From assembly GCA_011800155.1 (NCBI GenBank), contig CM022370.1, positions 2,418,001-2,482,000 of the forward strand: DNA of 64,000 nucleotides, written 5' to 3'. Source of the stretch: Flammulina velutipes (taxonomy: Eukaryota > Basidiomycota > Agaricomycetes > Agaricales > Physalacriaceae). The stretch's first letter is position 1. The number at the start of each line of letters is the position of its first letter. Position numbers and translations under genes: made by a program. The notes under the pieces were generated by a model. That model was not told the origin of the DNA, ran no database searches, and saw only the letters and a list, made by a program, of their open reading frames with translations. Positions 11,359 to 23,609 of the stretch are shown piece after piece.

Positions 11359-11423
11359 GAAACAGTCAAGGTTCAGTGGACGTCCTGCGGTAACCCGCCG
11401 GCAGGCAAAATGATCTCTCCTTC

Positions 11424-14400
11424 ATGCCATCAGAGCTCGAACGCTACATTAGCGACAACTCACTCCGAGTGCGTCCTCTATCTTCATTTGAAGGCTTTTC
11501 AACTTCTTACCACTCACATAGCTCTTTGGTCTAGCGGATCGCAGTATAATCAACTATGTTCTAGCTTCAGGTGCGTCGTACCTTCCGCCACACATTCAGC
11601 GGTTGCTTACATTCACCGTCCAGCGTCGACGGCCAAGTCACCCGAAGCTCTTTTCTCCTCCCTCAATGCCTCCGGGCTTCCTGACACCCCCGACGCCCAC
11701 AACTTCATCAGTCACGTCTTCGCGGAGGCTCCTCGCAAACACAAACACAAACGAACAGCAGAGGAAAAGGCCCAGCGCCAGGCGGAAAAAGACGCAAAGG
11801 CCTTTGGTACTCAAAAGTTCGGGTTGTTGCTTGAGGACGACTCGGCCGACATCCAGCCTTTGCCCAAGGAGAAGAAATCTAAAGAGAAACACAGTCGACA
11901 CACACGGAAACGGGACTACGACGAGAAAGAGTGGGAGAGCGACGAGGAGGACAAGGCGAGGAAACGACAGAGGACTGAGGAGGCGGATGCTGATGTCGAC
12001 CTCGATTCAGACTTGCTTGGAGAAGACGAGGATACCAAGAGGGAACGCGAACGGGAGGATGACTTGAAGGACCGCGACGCATTTGCAGAACGCATGCGAG
12101 ACCGAGATCGAGAACGCACCAAAAAGATCGTTGAAGACCGGTCGTCCAAAAAGACAGGCGCAGCAGCAGAGGCGGCTGAACGACGGCAACTCGCAGACGA
12201 TGCGGCGGCACGCGGCGTTGCTCTCCCCAATTTACGACTGCATTCTCGACAGGAATATCTCACGAAACGCGAACTCCAGCAGATTGAACTTCTCCGCAAG
12301 GAAATCGCGGATGATGAGGCACTGTTCAGTGGGATGAAGATATCGAAGCGGGAACAACGGGAACTGAGCCGCAAGAAGGATTTACTCAAGCTGGTGGATG
12401 AGCGCATGAAGATTAACGACACGTACGACGGCTATCAGCTGCCGGAGGACTATATTACCGAGCAGGGCAAGATTGACAAGGAGAAGAAGAAGAACGCGCT
12501 GTATCAACGCTACGAAGAGGCCAAACCAAAGGACGACCAGTTTGTCACGGACGTAGACCAATGGGAGGCCAGTCAGACTCGCCATAGTACATTCAAGACA
12601 GGCTCCATGGACAAGAAGGAGGTCGTTGAGGACTACGACTACGTTTTCGACGAAAGCCAGACCATTCAATTCGTGATGGACAAGACAATGCAAGGCTCCA
12701 AAATGACTGCAGCTGAAAAGCTGCTGCAGGACCAAATTGATGCTGCTGAAAAGCGAGGTACGTCCTGGACTTATGGCTCTTTGGTGTCTTATTGAGAACA
12801 TTCTGCAGCGCAAACCATAGAAGAAACTCGCAAGAACCTACCTATTTATGCATATCGTGAACAGCTCATCGAAGCTATCAAAGAGCATCAAGTTCTCATT
12901 GTCGTAGCCGAGACAGGTTCAGGAAAGACTACTCAGTTGCCACAGTATCTCCATGAGGCTGGCTTTACCAAGGATGGTCTCAAAGTTGGCTGTACACAAC
13001 CTCGGAGAGTCGCTGCCATGTCCGTCGCTGCTCGTGTCGCCGAGGAAATGGGCACCAAAGTCGGATATGAAGTAGGATATTCCATCCGTTTCGAGGATTG
13101 TACGAGCGACAAGACAGTCCTCAAATACATGACAGATGGGATGCTCTTGCGGGAGTTCTTGACGGAGCCGGATTTGGCTGGTTATTCTGCGTTAATCATC
13201 GACGAGGCACACGAGAGGACGCTTAGTACTGACATTCTTTTTGCTCTTGTCAAGGTGTGTTGGTTCGTGGTAATTGCCTTTGGTATTACTGACGTTGCCT
13301 TAGGATATCGCCCGTTTCCGTCCTGAGCTCCGATTGTTGATTTCTAGTGCTACCATGGATGCTGAAAAGTTCAGCGAGTACTTTGACAATGCGCCGACAT
13401 TTTACGGTACGTAAATGCTCCCGGTCTCATGGGAATTGCGAGCTCACACCTTTCGCAGTGCCTGGTCGTCAATTTCCTGTGGACATTCATTACACACCTC
13501 AACCCGAAGCAAACTATCTTCACGCTGCGATTACCACTGTCTTCCAAATTCACACAACACAGCCAAAGGGTGACATACTTGTATTCCTGACGGTAGGTAT
13601 CTTTACCATCACGGATGACTTGCATTGACTCATATTCATATTCATAGGGTCAAGAAGAGATTGAAGCTTGCCACGAGAACCTCCAAGAGACAGCTCGTAC
13701 ACTAGGAAACAAGATTGCTGAGCTGATAATATGTCCCATCTATGCCAATTTGCCCAGTGAGATGCAGGCTAAGATCTTCGAACCGACTCCTGAAGGCGCT
13801 CGAAAGGTCGTTCTTGCTACGAACATTGCGGAAACGTCTATCACCATCGACGGAGTCGTCTTCGTCATAGATCCGGGATTCGTAAAACAGAACTCGTACA
13901 ATCCTAGGACGGGCATGTCATCACTGGTGGTCGTACCTGTGAGTCCATCTTTCTTTTTCCTTCCTTCCTCCCTGTGGACTGACGAGTACATCTAGTGCTC
14001 CCGTGCTTCTGCTAATCAACGCGCTGGGCGTGCTGGGCGTGTAGGTCCCGGGAAGGCGTTCCGCTTGTACACTAAATGGGCTTTCTCGAACGAGCTGGAG
14101 GCGAACACGGTACCCGAAATTCAGCGGACGAATCTCGGCATGGTTGTCCTATTGCTCAAGTCGCTGGGCATCAACGATCTCATCGGCTTTGAGTTTTTGG
14201 ATCCACCTCCCGGTGAGACGTTGATGAGGGCGCTGGAGCTCCTCTATGCGTTGGGAGGACTGAATGACCGGGGCGAGTTGACCAAATTAGGCCGACGAAT
14301 GGCGGAGTTCCCTGTGGATCCCATGTTATCGAAGGCGATCATATCGAGCGAGAAGTACTCTTGCACAGATGAGGTATGTCCATTTCGATTTTCTCTCAGA

Positions 14401-15221
14401 AACGCAAAATGCTTATATCTTCGTTAGGTCTTGACGATTATCGCTATGCTCTCCGAGTCGGGCTCGCTCTTCTATCGACCGAAGGACAAGAAGCTTCACG
14501 CTGATCAGGCGAGGCAGAACTTCGTTCGTGCTGGTGGCGACCATTTCACTCTTTTGAATGTATGGGAGCAGTGGGCCGAGACAAACTACTCGCAGCAGTT
14601 CTGTTACGAGCAGTTCTTGCAGTTCAAGAGCTTGAGTCGTGCGCGAGATATCCGGGATCAATTGGCTGGTCTGTGCGAGCGCGTGGAGATTGTTATCCAG
14701 TCGAATCCAAACTCGAACGATATTGTCCCGATACAAAAGGCTTTGACGGCGGGGTACTTCTACAACACGGTATGTCGTTCTGTTTCTTTCTCTTGAGATT
14801 TGTTTTGTTGACTATGTTTCAAGGCGCAATTGCAGAAAAGTGGGGATTCGTACCGGACGCTCAAGACACATCATACAGTCCATATCCATCCTTCGTCGGG
14901 GTTGTTCCAGCATCAACCCCCTGTCAAGAGTGTTCTGTACTACGAGTTGGTCATGACGTCCAAGTCATATATGAGGTGAGTTTACTCTAGGTGTTGGGAT
15001 TCTCGTTCTCATTCTTCTCCTCGTCAGACAAATCATGGAAATCAAACCTTCGTGGTTACTGGAAGGTGAGCGAGCGTCAATGATCTATCAAAATGAACAT
15101 GCCTCATTTGTTGCATGCAGTTGCACCACATTACTTCAAGCCTGCGGATTTGGAGCAGCTTGCTGCTGGAGACAAGAAAATGCCGAAAGGAGAGGCTTTG
15201 AGCAGCGCTGCGAAGCCCTGA
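11424..15221 (+). CDS. PRP2: DEAH-box ATP-dependent RNA helicase Prp2/DHX16 (spliceosome activation)
   Basis: Predicted 1070 aa from 12 exons (11424-11468, 11522-11570, 11624-12757, 12809-13254, 13304-13406, 13459-13592, 13648-13938, 13996-14373, 14428-14769, 14824-14975, 15028-15065, 15121-15221). The start [12 protein letters not shown] and two tiny first exons fit the Prp2 N-terminus. Residues ~60-400 are charged, with [13 protein letters not shown] and a QTIQFVMD segment before the core. Helicase motifs are GSGKTTQ (I), [15 protein letters not shown] (Ia), DEAH in [13 protein letters not shown] (II), [11 protein letters not shown] (III), [10 protein letters not shown] (V) and QRAGRAGR (VI). 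Then come the winged-helix/ratchet and OB-fold C-terminal domains ([27 protein letters not shown]). Length and motifs match Prp2/DHX16 better than Prp16, Prp22 or Prp43. It uses ATP to drive the Bact to B* transition before step one of splicing. Confidence 0.95.
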
Positions 15222-15416
15222 GCCAGATGTTCGCGTATCTTTGTAGTATTAGTATACTTACTCAATGTACTGTTGTCGCCATATTGCTGAACGGTTTTGA
15301 GTAAGAAAATCTGAATCCACTGGCACAGAAACGCATCGCGAAAGCGTCCATTGTCCAACGAGATAAGAACCGGTGTAAATACATGTGTAGAGTTACTGTA
15401 CACGTCACACCAACAC

Positions 15417-16685
15417 CTAATTCTCAGTTGGATATGGAGTAGGTGTTTGTACCAAGTTGTAAGCGCGCAGCGAATTGATCTCCCAATAAGCTTCCTTGAA
15501 ATTACTTGGATTGTTGTCGACGTCTGTCGTGGACTATGAGAGAACTCTCGATGCAACGTAGAACTGGAAACTCACAATCTTCGCAGGTAGAAGGACCACA
15601 TCCGGCTTGACCAAAGGCGGTTCCGGCCCAATCTCCCTATGGAGGTGTAAGTCATAAACCGTATACCAGTAAGATGATAACATACACAGAACGTCAAGTC
15701 AAACACCATATTATGCGCGTTGAAATGGTCCGAATGGTCGCAGTTATCAGTAGGGAAGAATGCATCGGGTTGTGACCAAGCGCCGGTGCTAATCGTGTCG
15801 TCCCCTCGGAAATCACGAACTTCGACCGGTACTGACTGGGAGTTGCGCGGCCAGAACCATATCTTGACACCTTCTGAGCGAGTCTTGCTCATCGCATACC
15901 AGCCTCCACCGTTTCCGTTGAAGCCGCTACCATATGTGTCTAGTTGCTGGAAGGCGACGCCACATCCTTGATTATAGTTGACGTTGGAGTCGCAGTCTGA
16001 CGAGACGCTACGTCTGCAGACGGTTAGTCCGAACCCACGAAGCTAAGGACAATAGACAGACATACCCGCTCTGTGGGCGAGGGTCCGACATGTTACATCC
16101 TGGAGTAGAATGAAGGGATGCCAGGTTCTGGTTGTTGGTATTCACGCCTAATGTCGTGTAAGTTGTATTTACTGATTGATGAAATGGACACAGACCTTCG
16201 ATAATGTCGATTTCACCGCCATTAGGCCAAGGGCCATCCTTGCTCAAGGTCCAGAACGCTGGCCAAGTGCTGCATCCCTCTGGCATGTGCTGCATGTCGA
16301 CGACCAAAAGCGATTCATCGTAAGACGTGGTCGACTCGATTCTAACACTCTTGCGGCCTCTGGAGCCCGAGGATACGATTTCGTACGCGTCGGCGCGCAT
16401 GATGAACTTTTGGTTGTCGGCAGAAACTGGTATGGGCATTATAAGGATCTCGCCCAAGGCAATTTCTAGTGAGGACTAACCGTACGAGAGGTTGGTTTGT
16501 AGAGCTGTGGATCTATCGACATAGTCGACGTGTCCGTGTGTTGGGTCGTCAAAGGTCTTCCATTCCCAAGCTTCAAGAAAGTCTGCGCCTTGAAAACGAT
16601 TGGCGATGTTGAAATAGCGAGCGTGTACGCAGTTGAGCGTTGTAAATAGCAAAAGAGAGGAGTAGGCGTGGAGAGTAGAATGCAT
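15417..16685 (-). CDS. Secreted GH16 beta-1,3(4)-glucanase (laminarinase type)
   Basis: Predicted 337 aa; minus exons 16481-16685, 16196-16426, 16066-16147, 15686-16013, 15576-15636 and 15417-15523. Residues 1-22 form a signal peptide (MHSTLHAYSSLLLFTTLNCV). The catalytic motif NGGEIDIIEG (ExDxxE: nucleophile Glu, assisting Asp, acid/base Glu) is preceded by WPAFWTLS. FNGNGGGWYAM, VKIWFWPRN and a C-terminal Cys cluster (FCGDWAG, GCGPSTCEDYVDNNP) follow. The whole arrangement resembles basidiomycete laminarinases of the Lam16A type. It should hydrolyse beta-1,3/1,6- or 1,3/1,4-glucans outside the cell, either in cell-wall remodelling or nutrition. Transcribed towards the helicase gene (convergent 3' ends ~195 bp apart). 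Confidence 0.94.
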
Positions 16686-17284
16686 AGTGAATGGACGTAG
16701 GATGCAGAGTGGGATAGTCTTGAGCGGAGACTAGAAAGGAAATAAATGTTGACCCATGTGGCGTCAGCCCGCGTTGTGGGTCCATGTTGGTCCCAATGAG
16801 GGGCCACAATTTCGTCAACTAGGATTAATTGTCTTATGTTGCAGTGATCGCCACTACAACGACCGTGTCAGTCAACATGAGAGTAAATGCAGCCTACCAA
16901 ACCGACCATATCTTGGATCGTCCATGCTGCCTTCCATACCTCGTCGTCTCGCTCGCCCTAGGATATTGCTCCGTGCAGTCACCACCTTGATAGTCGTCTG
17001 CGTTTCAGTACCGTCTCCAGAGCATAGGTTTATCTATCACTGTCAATGGCGCCGTAATTCTTGAGATTTTGTTCCAGTCAATGATCCTTTTAGAGCCAAA
17101 TGGCATCCAATTATGGCTCCAGCCTGCAGCACGAGACAGTATGGTCAGCTTGGACACAGAGTGGTTGGCAGCTTTAAGCACCGTCGAAGTAATCGTGAAA
17201 GAGCTTAAGGACGTCAATTGCTGAGTCAGTTATTATTTGTTCGCGACGACCACGGCCCTGCATCCTTTTCCTCTAACAACCACC
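16686..17284. other. Divergent intergenic region, nothing recognised
   Basis: About 600 bp between the GH16 start (minus) and the dehydratase start (plus). It should hold both promoters. ORFs here are short and show no protein-like pattern; no repeat or RNA could be supported. Confidence 0.5.
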
Positions 17285-18227
17285 ATGGCAAAACCAAAGA
17301 CATCTTCAAATCCGCCACCACCGCCTCCAAAGACTGGCAAGTTCTCTGCTACCATCTTATTTCATTCGCTTACAGTCCCTAGGCAAACCACCATTTGTCA
17401 AGTACTATTTAGTGGCGTATAATGTGGTCTTCACCCTAAGCTGGGGCTATATCCTTCTTCAGCTTCTCATCCACATTTTCAACATCGACGGCCGCGCAGC
17501 TCTCATAGAATCGACCACTGGGTCGGCCTCCTCCACGTTTACGCGCTTCCTGCCATTCCTCAGGTCCTCGCGCGCCTCACCCACATATTTGGAGGCGAAG
17601 CTCCCTGCGCTCCTCCAACCCATCTATCGACGCTTCGGTACCTCCTACCTTCGCGTTGGCACCATAACTGCCTTTGTTCAGACATGCGCCTTGCTTGAAG
17701 TGGCACATTCCGCACTTGGATGGGTCCGTAGCCCAATCATCACCACTGTCATGCAAGTCGCCAGCCGCCTCTACGCAGTTTGGGGCGTGACAGAGCAGTT
17801 CCCACAAGTCTGCTCCAATCCCCTCTACACCACCATGGTTTTCGCATGGTCAGTGGCAGAGGTCATCAGATACTCGTTCTACGCGGCCAACCTTCTTGGC
17901 TACGAGCCATACGCCCTTCTCTACAGCCGTTACACCGCTTTCTACGTGCTCTATCCACTGGGAGCTTCATCCGAGGCCTTCCTCAACTACGCTACTCTCC
18001 CCTCATCATCCCCCATTCCGAGCTGGTCGTCATGGATGCAAGGAATGTGGAAACCCACAGATTACTTCCGTGCAGTTTTGTTCGTCGTGTGGTGGCCTGG
18101 TGCGTTCAAATATTCCCTTCTTGCCTTTCAACTGACTGTACTTGAAGCATTGTATGTGATGATGTCGTACATGATGAAGCAAAGACAAAAGGTCCTGCAA
18201 CCATCCAAGGGTTCCAAGGCAAATTAA
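17285..18227 (+). CDS. PHS1: Very-long-chain 3-hydroxyacyl-CoA dehydratase (PHS1/HACD family)
   Basis: Predicted 298 aa; exons 17285-17336 and 17383-18227. It catalyses the third step of the ER fatty-acid elongation cycle, dehydration of 3-hydroxyacyl-CoA, supplying VLCFAs for sphingolipids. The N-terminus is Pro-rich (PPPPPPKTGKPP), followed by FVKYYLVAYNVVFTLSWGY and about six hydrophobic segments. LLEVAHSALGWVRS and the hallmark WSVAEVIRYSFYAANLL carry the conserved Glu and Tyr of the active site. A basic C-terminal tail (KQRQKVLQPSKGSKAN) follows. It carries a ~25-residue insert near residue 55 (Ser/Thr-rich, SSTFTRFLPFLRSS). The single intron uses a GC donor (G|GCAAGT...TAG): no GT donor preserves the conserved KPPFVKYYL junction. 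Confidence 0.94.
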
Positions 18228-19408
18228 CTCATGGCGCTGTTTGTATTTATGAGTATAGATATTGTGTTCTAATGGGTTCCTCGATGTCCAATCGTTTGCT
18301 GGACGTATTTCACCGATGCTGTTTTCTGTATTCGACCCGATTTCTCAACAGACTCCTCCACGCGCGCTCAAGAACAACTCAAGAAACTGGCGTAGCACCG
18401 ACGCCTCAAAAATGAACCTCCGTCACGATAGCGCGGACTGGTCAAGAGGTGGCAGATCTCTGGATCTTGGACCATGTTCCCACGATACCCCCCCCCTCTA
18501 AAAGGAAAGCACAGCTTTCGGCACGCTGAACGGCAATAGCTCAGTCACGTGCGTGACCTCAACGTACGTCGTGGCGCCCTTCTATAGAGTCCTGTATCTG
18601 AGGTCGTTCAGCCTTGCTTGGCTCTATAAACCAATGGTACATGACCACTGATGTACTTCGACGCTTTAAACGTTGATTTTTGAAATAAATAATGTGCTTC
18701 TGTCCACTCCGTCGTGTCACAGTCTATGACTTTCCTTCCCAACCTTGGAAATATTGGAAACATCTTTATAAGAGAAAGCGTACATTTCATAATCCGACAC
18801 AAACTACATTATCGATTTTACGCTCACTGCGCCACATATGATCGAAATTGATCGCAGTGACTGCCGTGGAGTTCTCGCGTGGCTTGATCGAGGTCCAGAA
18901 ATCTGCCACCTCTTGGGACTGGTACCTAACGGTTGGCGCTACACCTCGAGCGGATGCCGCGGTATTTTGTTCCATGAGAATGATATCTCACTCTTTTACC
19001 ATCTTAGGATCATCACCGCGTCACCCCGCGCCGCTCTCAAGGTCTGTGGATCTTATCCTTGGTCATCTGTCCCTACGCAACTAAGGAAGTGGCGTCTATT
19101 CAATCAACGACCATGTCGAACCAAACTCTCTTTCACTCGGACCACCCCAAGTGTCCTGAACCGTGTAAACGGTTCACACGACTTATTGAAGTAGTGATAC
19201 AAGACCTCTTTTACGCACACACAAATGATCTCCTGGGATGGTACCGCACAATGGCGAAGACGCAGTGGAAGCGAGCCGAATACGGGATTCCAGCTTCTGA
19301 CTGGTAGGTCCCTTGAAAGCTCCGTGTGACTTTTCTATCTTCATATTCATTGCAGTATAAAGTCCCGCACTAAATGTTAATTGCAGCCGCCTACCCCTAC
19401 CACCCAGG
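18228..19408. other. Long intergenic region upstream of the P450
   Basis: About 1.2 kb with no supportable gene; several ORFs of 60-118 codons on both strands lack protein-like composition. The right end is the P450 promoter with a TATA-like box. Confidence 0.5.
19355..19361 (+). promoter_or_regulatory. Candidate TATA box of the P450 gene
   Basis: GTATAAAG lies about 50 nt upstream of the P450 ATG at 19409, a spacing compatible with a short 5' leader. Sequence-only call. Confidence 0.4.
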
Positions 19409-21724
19409 ATGTTTGCCACTTCAACGTATATCATTGCAGGACTTATCATCTCCTTCATTTACCATCGTGTCTGTACTTCCTTTTCGGCCAAAACAGATCT
19501 CCTTCGCGGCCCAGTACGAAAGTCGTGGTTCCTCGGTATGTCAATATAACACCATGTCTCTGAGTCCAGTCACTTACCATGGCCCATGTTAGGACACGAA
19601 GAAGTACTACGATCCCAGAAGAATGTATGCGAACTCGAACAGCAATGGACACACGAGTACGGAACCGTTTTCCGCGTTGGTGGCTTCTACGGTGTGCGTA
19701 GCGCCTCCTACCGCAGAGTACATTGCCAGGTTTGTGCTAATTCGCCCCATTAGCACGATACAATTTTAGTCAGCGACGCAAAGGCGCTGCAACATATCTT
19801 CACCACTGCGGATCGTTATCCCAAAGGAGCTGACGAGGAACGCTTTGCCCACGCAGTGTTTGGACCCGGTCTTGTCACTGTTAGTGGTACGCTCTTCTGC
19901 GCCTTGTATGGTACAGTGGGTATAAAGATGGTTACTTACTAGGACCCGACCATCAACGCCAGAGGCGAGTTATGAACCCAGCTTTCGCTGCTCCCCAAAT
20001 CCGTGCCTTTCTGGAGGCTCTCCAGCTCAGCGGTGCAAAAGTGAGTAGCAGACTCGGTTTTGGGAAATGATTCCGAACTTACATTTCGTGTTTAGATGAT
20101 AGATAAAATGAAGGCAGAGCTTGAAGGAGACAACGACAGTTCAGTTGTTAATGTTTTGGATTGGACGTCCAGGCTTGCCCTGGATGTCCTAGGTGTCTGT
20201 AAGTATTGTGACATGTATCTCATTATCTGACTTTTTACTTTTCTTTTAAGCTACGTTTCGACACGACTTTGGTGCACTCGATGGACGAAAGGAATCAACG
20301 CTACTGTCAGACACACGACGAGCTGCCCTGTATGGTTTCCTTCTCGAACTCCGTGGACGTGAATGACTTACTATTCCTCTTCCTCAGTCAAGAAGCTTCC
20401 ACTGACCCGTCACTGCTCGAAATTCTCATTACATCTCTCAACAGAGTCTTACCACCCTGGACGGCGCCTCTACTGTCAATGATACCAACACCAGAAAACC
20501 GCAAGCTAAGAAAGTATCAATACGTCAGCAGGAACATGGCTACGGGCATAATAGAGAGAGCGTCGAAAGATGAAGACAAAGCAGACGTGAAGGATGTTGT
20601 GGGGATGCTCGTGGGTATGTTCGTTTCCTGCTCCTTGGCCCCGCCAACATGGACATGTATTCTCTGACTATGACGCATCACAGCTGCCCAAGGTTCACAG
20701 GATCCATGGAAGAAAATGTCCAAGAATGAAGTACTAGCTCAAATGGCGTGCGTCACTCGTATGGTATCGCCCTAGCAAACTGAACGCATCTTTTAGAACA
20801 ATCATTGGTGCTGGTCAAGACACCACATCCACTACAATGGCATTTCTTTTATACGAGCTAGCCAAACACCCTGAAGACCAAGAACGTGTACGGGCAGAGA
20901 TATCCGACATGTACGCGAAGAAACAAAACAATGAATGGTTCAAAGCGAAGGACTATGACGACCTTCCGTTCTTGAACGCTGTTATAAAGGTTGTCCAACT
21001 GTCTTCTCGCTTCCCTTTGATTAAACACTAACAACAGCCCATAGGAGACACTTCGCCTGTATCCCAATGTGCATACTTTAGCTCGTCGTGCATCCCATGA
21101 CGATGTTCTTCCTCTCGCCGAGGCAGTGACACTGGCCGACGGTACGTCTACCAAGTCAGTCCCGGTTGCGAACGGCCAAAACATCCACGCCTCTTTATGG
21201 ACGTACAATCGGTATGTGTGGTTATCTCTGCATGCATAGCGCTCAACATTGCTAGTCTGCCGAGTATATGGGGCGCGGATGCTGATTCCTGGAATACTTT
21301 ACGCTTCCTAAACCACCGTGGGAAACAGACGCCTGTAGGCGTCTATGCGAACTTGTGTGTTCTATTTACACGGCACAAGTTCCCAAGCTCATCCCGATTT
21401 TAATTGCAGAATCTCATTCAGCGCTGGCCCTAGGTCTTGCATTGGGTATGTAAATAACTTACACATCTAATTCCTTGTTCATATATGATAGATGGCAGTT
21501 CGCGTAAGTTGCCTCCTCGCTTCAGATCTTCATACATACCCAACGACGACATTATTCACAGCGTGGCGGAGCTTCAAGTATTGACAGTCTTGATGGTCAG
21601 GCATTTCGGGTTACGTACTGTGGTTCATATCCGAGCAGTGTCGTCTCTCTTCACTATCTTCCCGGGTGTTGAAGGAAAAGACGCCGAAGGAGCTCAGGTG
21701 CCCTTGGAATTGCGCATCCTCTAA
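19409..21724 (+). CDS. Cytochrome P450 monooxygenase (class E, ER-anchored)
   Basis: About 527-530 aa from ~15 exons: 19409-19535, 19593-19691, (19717-19729), 19770 or 19774-19886, 19943-20040, 20096-20198, 20251-20329, 20388-20614, 20684-20747, 20797-20989, 21045-21211, 21256-21354, 21410-21445, 21492-21503 and 21562-21724. It has an N-terminal membrane anchor (STYIIAGLIISFIYHRV), a WTHEYGTVFRVGG segment, PDHQRQRRVMNPAF in helix C, and I-helix GAGQDTTST. ETLRLYP is the ExxR motif and FSAGPRSCIG the heme-binding loop with the thiolate Cys. A 12-nt exon (21492-21503) follows directly. The overall look is of agaricomycete P450 clans with expanded families (CYP5144-like; not certain). The substrate is unknown. 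The splice structure between 19691 and 19774 is ambiguous (see findings), but either reading keeps the frame. Confidence 0.9.
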
Positions 21725-21819
21725 CAATGAGGAGATGACTATTCAATATGCCATCTATCTTGATCCTTCCGACCCACTCCTATTCAATAACATGTTGCTT
21801 CACATCTCTCACTGGCCTA

Positions 21820-21872
21820 CATCAGGAAAAACCTAAAACGGAAAATCATCCAAACCTATCATAATTTATCAT
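21820..21872 (+). repeat. Left terminal inverted repeat
   Basis: Outer 20 nt identical to the reverse complement of the right end at 23643-23662; similarity continues inward to the shared TATCATAATTTAT. Confidence 0.6.
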
Positions 21873-21950
21873 AGCTATGCAGCATTATACAGGACTCTCA
21901 GAATCTGATAGATTTTGATAGCTATACAAGTCCTCGGGAAAAAATGCGAT

Positions 21951-22034
21951 AATTATCGCACACTATACATAAATTATCGCACACTATACATGAATTCTCG
22001 CATACTATACATGAATTCTCGCATACTACTACTT
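21951..22034. repeat. 21-bp tandem repeat, four copies
   Basis: Units at 21951, 21972, 21993 and 22014 follow AATT(A/C)TCGCA(C/T)ACTATACAT(A/G). The first two and the middle two differ at single positions; the fourth has a diverged end. Located just inside the left end of the TIR element. Confidence 0.75.
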
Positions 22035-23609
22035 GTCATCTTACTGAGCACACGAAGTAGAGCATTAAACAAGGATATATTGGCCTAACTACTACATGGA
22101 ACAAATCACAAAAATTACGGTAAATCCGAATTGAACATCCCCAAGTGACCGGAACGGCAACATCACTCGAGTTTTGTAGAATAACTGCAAACACAGTCAG
22201 TGGTTGAAAACAAAAGATAACGATAGTACATACTTCAAAGATGTAGTTTGTGTATCTGCTACGAGGGGCGGCTGGGAAAAATAGCGGCAGAGAGCGCTCA
22301 GCAGTCGTGTCCTTGTTTCAAGACATCAGTACGACGACAGGCCGAAAAAATAACATAACATACCAAAAACCAAGGTCCAGATACCCATTCTAAGTTAATC
22401 CCGAGCTGACTCGAACAGATGGAGTACCAGGAGACCAGTAAGAGGATGTTCGACGGAGGTGACTGCATGTGGAGGCGCGCGAGAGGCCGAGAGGTGACAA
22501 CGAAAGTTTCGTTTAATTGTCGACGCCGGGGTCTACGAAGGTCTGCGGTAAGTAGAAGAGAGATGGCAATGCACTGACACAGAGATACGGAACACATGTC
22601 TGAGGCCATCCAAGACGATCACACATCGCAGTGTACACATGCACTATTGAATGTTGGGCGAAGAGGGTACACCCACAAGGGAGAGAGGGAGCGTGTAGCG
22701 AGCCCGCGGGCATTGCATCGGGAGTACACGTCGCTAGATACATCTGACACGTCGTCAACGGGGTGGTCAATAAAGAGAGGAATCTAAACACACCCGGCAT
22801 AAGGGACAGTAGCATGCAACGGTGTAAGGTTGTGGAACCAAGGCCTGAGTGTTGACGCGGACGGTTGGTCGACGACGAGGCGCGAGACAGCAGGAGACGG
22901 TCGTGGTCGAAAGGAAAGTGACTGACGTGGCAGCTACGTTGTGTAATCCAAACACACACGTGATGGGAATTTGCCGCCGGCAGTGGGACTTGTACATTTT
23001 TCACGTATGCCCATCAGCTCGACCTTAATGTCCCTCATATCATCGCGCGCTTCTGGCACAATGAGAACCCACATTTTTCCCGATAAATTGCCTTTTAGTG
23101 TTCATCTGTCTGTGAAGGATGAAGTTCAAACCTTACGTTCAGCAGCTTCAGAGAACTCTACATTCTTCATAGCTGTACTACTATTGGTGAGATAAATTGT
23201 TCCATTCCGCCAAATCTTAGCTCAAGTTCTCCCTAGATCTTACTGTTGAAACCAGCATCAGAGATTCCATTCACACAGCGAGAAGCCTTGGCTTCAGAAC
23301 ATAATACGTTGGAATAAAGGGATGCACCTCATCCACGGTCCTAAATATCTGTAAACCCCGGAGCCCGTGACAAGAAATATCGGAGTCCCGTCTGTTCTTC
23401 TCGCCTTCACGATCAACTGTCCCTCCTGCCATCCATATTGACGTCTCAATCATCTTTCCTCTGATCCCAACAATTGGACAGAAAGTGCCATACGGCTAGG
23501 CAAGCAGAACGATAGTATGTACTGTGGAAACAAGTACTCTCTCAACCAACACAAGATAAGTTCATTCAAGCATCTAGAGACGCCCCACCATGCATAGGTA
23601 TGATGAATG

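Noticed and set aside
16756..17064. 102-codon ORF in the GH16/dehydratase intergenic region
   Set aside because: No homology-like pattern, no supporting introns, overlaps the expected promoters.
22513..23004. 163-codon ORF on the minus strand inside the TIR element, considered as a transposase or captured gene
   Set aside because: No catalytic triad, DNA-binding motif or protein-like composition, and no plausible splice partners; most likely random.
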